Shown here: in pieces, positions 63,161-64,000 of the stretch
Layout: each line of letters starts with the position of its first letter
Numbering within the stretch: the first letter of the stretch is position 1
Assembly: GCF_000959525.1 (NCBI RefSeq)
Contig: NZ_CP009832.1
Span: forward strand, 2,728,001-2,792,000
DNA: 64,000 nucleotides
Reading direction: 5' to 3'
DNA from: Burkholderia multivorans ATCC BAA-247
GTDB lineage: Bacteria; Pseudomonadota; Gammaproteobacteria; Burkholderiales; Burkholderiaceae
The notes under the pieces: model-generated
What the model was told of the DNA's origin: nothing
The model's input: only the letters and a program-made list of their open reading frames with translations
Database searches by the model: none
Made by a program: the position numbers and the translations under genes

Positions 63161-63714
63161 GCGCTCACCTTGGCAGCGGACGTCGCTACGTCGGCCGTCG
63201 CTGCGCGGCGACGGAACAGCGGCGCCGGCTCGTCGAACGCGCCCTGATAGCGCTGCGTGAATTCGCCGAACGCATTCAGCGCATCGTGGATGTCCTTGTC
63301 AGCGCGCACCGCGAACGCGTCGAAGCCGCAACGCGACATGTACAGCAACTGGTCGCGCAGCACGTCGCCGATCGCGCGCAGCTCGCCGGTCCAGCCGTAG
63401 CGCTCGCGCAGCAGCCGCGCAATGCTGTAGCCGCGGCCGTCCGCGAAGCGCGGGAAGTCCACCGCGATCAGCGAGATCGCGTCGAAGTCCGGCGCGAGAT
63501 CGGCCGGTTCGCTGTCCGGCGCGAGCCACACGCCCAGTTCGTCCTTCGTCTTCGCGGCGACGAGCGCCGCGCGCTCGGCCTGCCACAGGGCGAACGGCAC
63601 CAGCACCTTGCCGGCCGGCAGCGCATCGACCGCGGGCAGCGCACCGTCTTCCGCCGCGCGCACGACCTGCCATGCGTCGTCGATCACTGCGCGGTTCTTG
63701 ATAATCGAAGCCAT
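63157..63714 (-). CDS. DUF934 domain-containing protein
   Basis: This is a 185-residue protein whose central part matches DUF934, a family nearly always encoded between cysI and cysH. Recognisable segments are VPFALWQAE, ISLIAVDFPRFADGRGYSIARLLRERYGW and ELRAIGDVLRDQLLYMSRCGFDAF. The function is not established; a role in sulfite reductase assembly or electron transfer is speculative. I use the ATG at 63714 rather than the TTG at 63720. It overlaps cysH by four bases. Confidence 0.92.
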   Translation of the reverse strand: MASIIKNRAVIDDAWQVVRAAEDGALPAVDALPAGKVLVPFALWQAERAALVAAKTKDELGVWLAPDSEPADLAPDFDAISLIAVDFPRFADGRGYSIARLLRERYGWTGELRAIGDVLRDQLLYMSRCGFDAFAVRADKDIHDALNAFGEFTQRYQGAFDEPAPLFRRRAATADVATSAAKVSA

Positions 63715-63739
63715 CTGCAAATTCCTTCTACCCGGTTGG

Positions 63740-64000
63740 TTACGCGTTCACGGCCTGGCGCGCGGCATACACGCGCTCCTTGAACGGCGCGATGCCGATG
63801 CGATCGTACGTGTCGATGAAGCGTTCGCCGTCGATGCGCGCTTCGACGAACGTGTCGATCAGCGTCGACACGACGTCGGGCACTTCTTCGGCGGAGAACG
63901 ACGGGCCGATCACGCGGCCGAGGCGCGCGCCGTTCTGGCCCGTGCCCTGCTCGCCGCCGAGCGACACCTGGTACCACTCGGCGCCGTCCTTGTCGACGCC
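63740..64000 (-). CDS. cysI: Nitrite/sulfite reductase, C-terminal fragment (CysI-like)
   Basis: This is the final 86 residues of a gene that starts beyond the right edge. It shows the sulfite/nitrite reductase hemoprotein C-terminal domain with DKDGAEWYQVSLGGEQG and ARLGRVIGPSFSAEEVPDVV. The rest of the protein, including siroheme and Fe-S motifs, is outside the window. It is the first visible gene of cysI-DUF934-cysH-cysD-cysN-cobA on this strand. It gives SO3 to S reduction, fed by CysH and by siroheme made through SUMT. Confidence 0.9.
   Translation of the reverse strand, partial: GVDKDGAEWYQVSLGGEQGTGQNGARLGRVIGPSFSAEEVPDVVSTLIDTFVEARIDGERFIDTYDRIGIAPFKERVYAARQAVNA

Overview
The window is a very GC-rich bacterial chromosome segment with tightly packed housekeeping genes. 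Gene content and order point to Burkholderia, probably the B. cepacia complex or a close relative. The main pointers are hemC followed by a fused hemD-hemX and hemY, ppc diverging from hemC, panC-panD, the zapA-6S RNA-EVE gene order, the DUF2486 gene beside holC, and the cysI-DUF934-cysHDN order. The species call is an inference from gene families and synteny. I see no phage, insertion sequence, CRISPR array, tRNA or rRNA.

Layout. 1-5 kb: the tail of an unknown gene, ppa, and an aldehyde dehydrogenase-SDR-MFS operon of unknown substrate. 5-12.5 kb: heme genes hemC-hemDX-hemY (minus strand) and ppc (plus strand). 12.5-16.7 kb: a methyltransferase and an XRE-type regulator transcribed divergently from a shared palindrome, then argH and a HAD phosphatase. 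16.7-22.4 kb (minus strand): apbC, a SodC-like lipoprotein that lacks most metal ligands, dcd, an Orn/Lys/Arg decarboxylase and an LprI-like periplasmic protein. 22.7-32 kb: an OmpA-type lipoprotein, metG, and tamA-tamB. 32-36 kb: a DUF3460 gene, scpA, panC, panD, an orphan ParA and a DoxX membrane protein. 36.1-36.4 kb: a striking cluster of three adjoining simple tandem repeats.

36.4-46.5 kb is a cobalamin region. cobQ diverges from cobU-cbiB-cobD-btuF, and these converge on btuC-btuD-cobT-cobS-cobC. The btuC operon is preceded by a clear cobalamin riboswitch with a strong sigma70-type promoter. An unusually long leader, containing a perfect 28-bp palindrome next to the btuC start, separates riboswitch and gene. 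Together these genes do lower-ligand activation, nucleotide-loop assembly and B12 uptake; the corrin-ring genes are not in this window.

46.7-64 kb: a ZapB-like coiled coil and zapA, a probable 6S RNA, an EVE protein, a SIMPL protein, lgt, a LysR regulator diverging from ilvD, a cytochrome c, pepA-holC-DUF2486, lptF-lptG, a short CbiX-type chelatase, and the assimilatory sulfate reduction operon (cysI fragment, DUF934, cysH, cysD, cysN, SUMT).

Most of the window is ordinary core genome. The points most worth a second look are the 36.1-36.4 kb repeats, the long btuC leader, the degenerate SodC-like protein, the regulator/methyltransferase operator, and the structured ompA-metG intergenic region.
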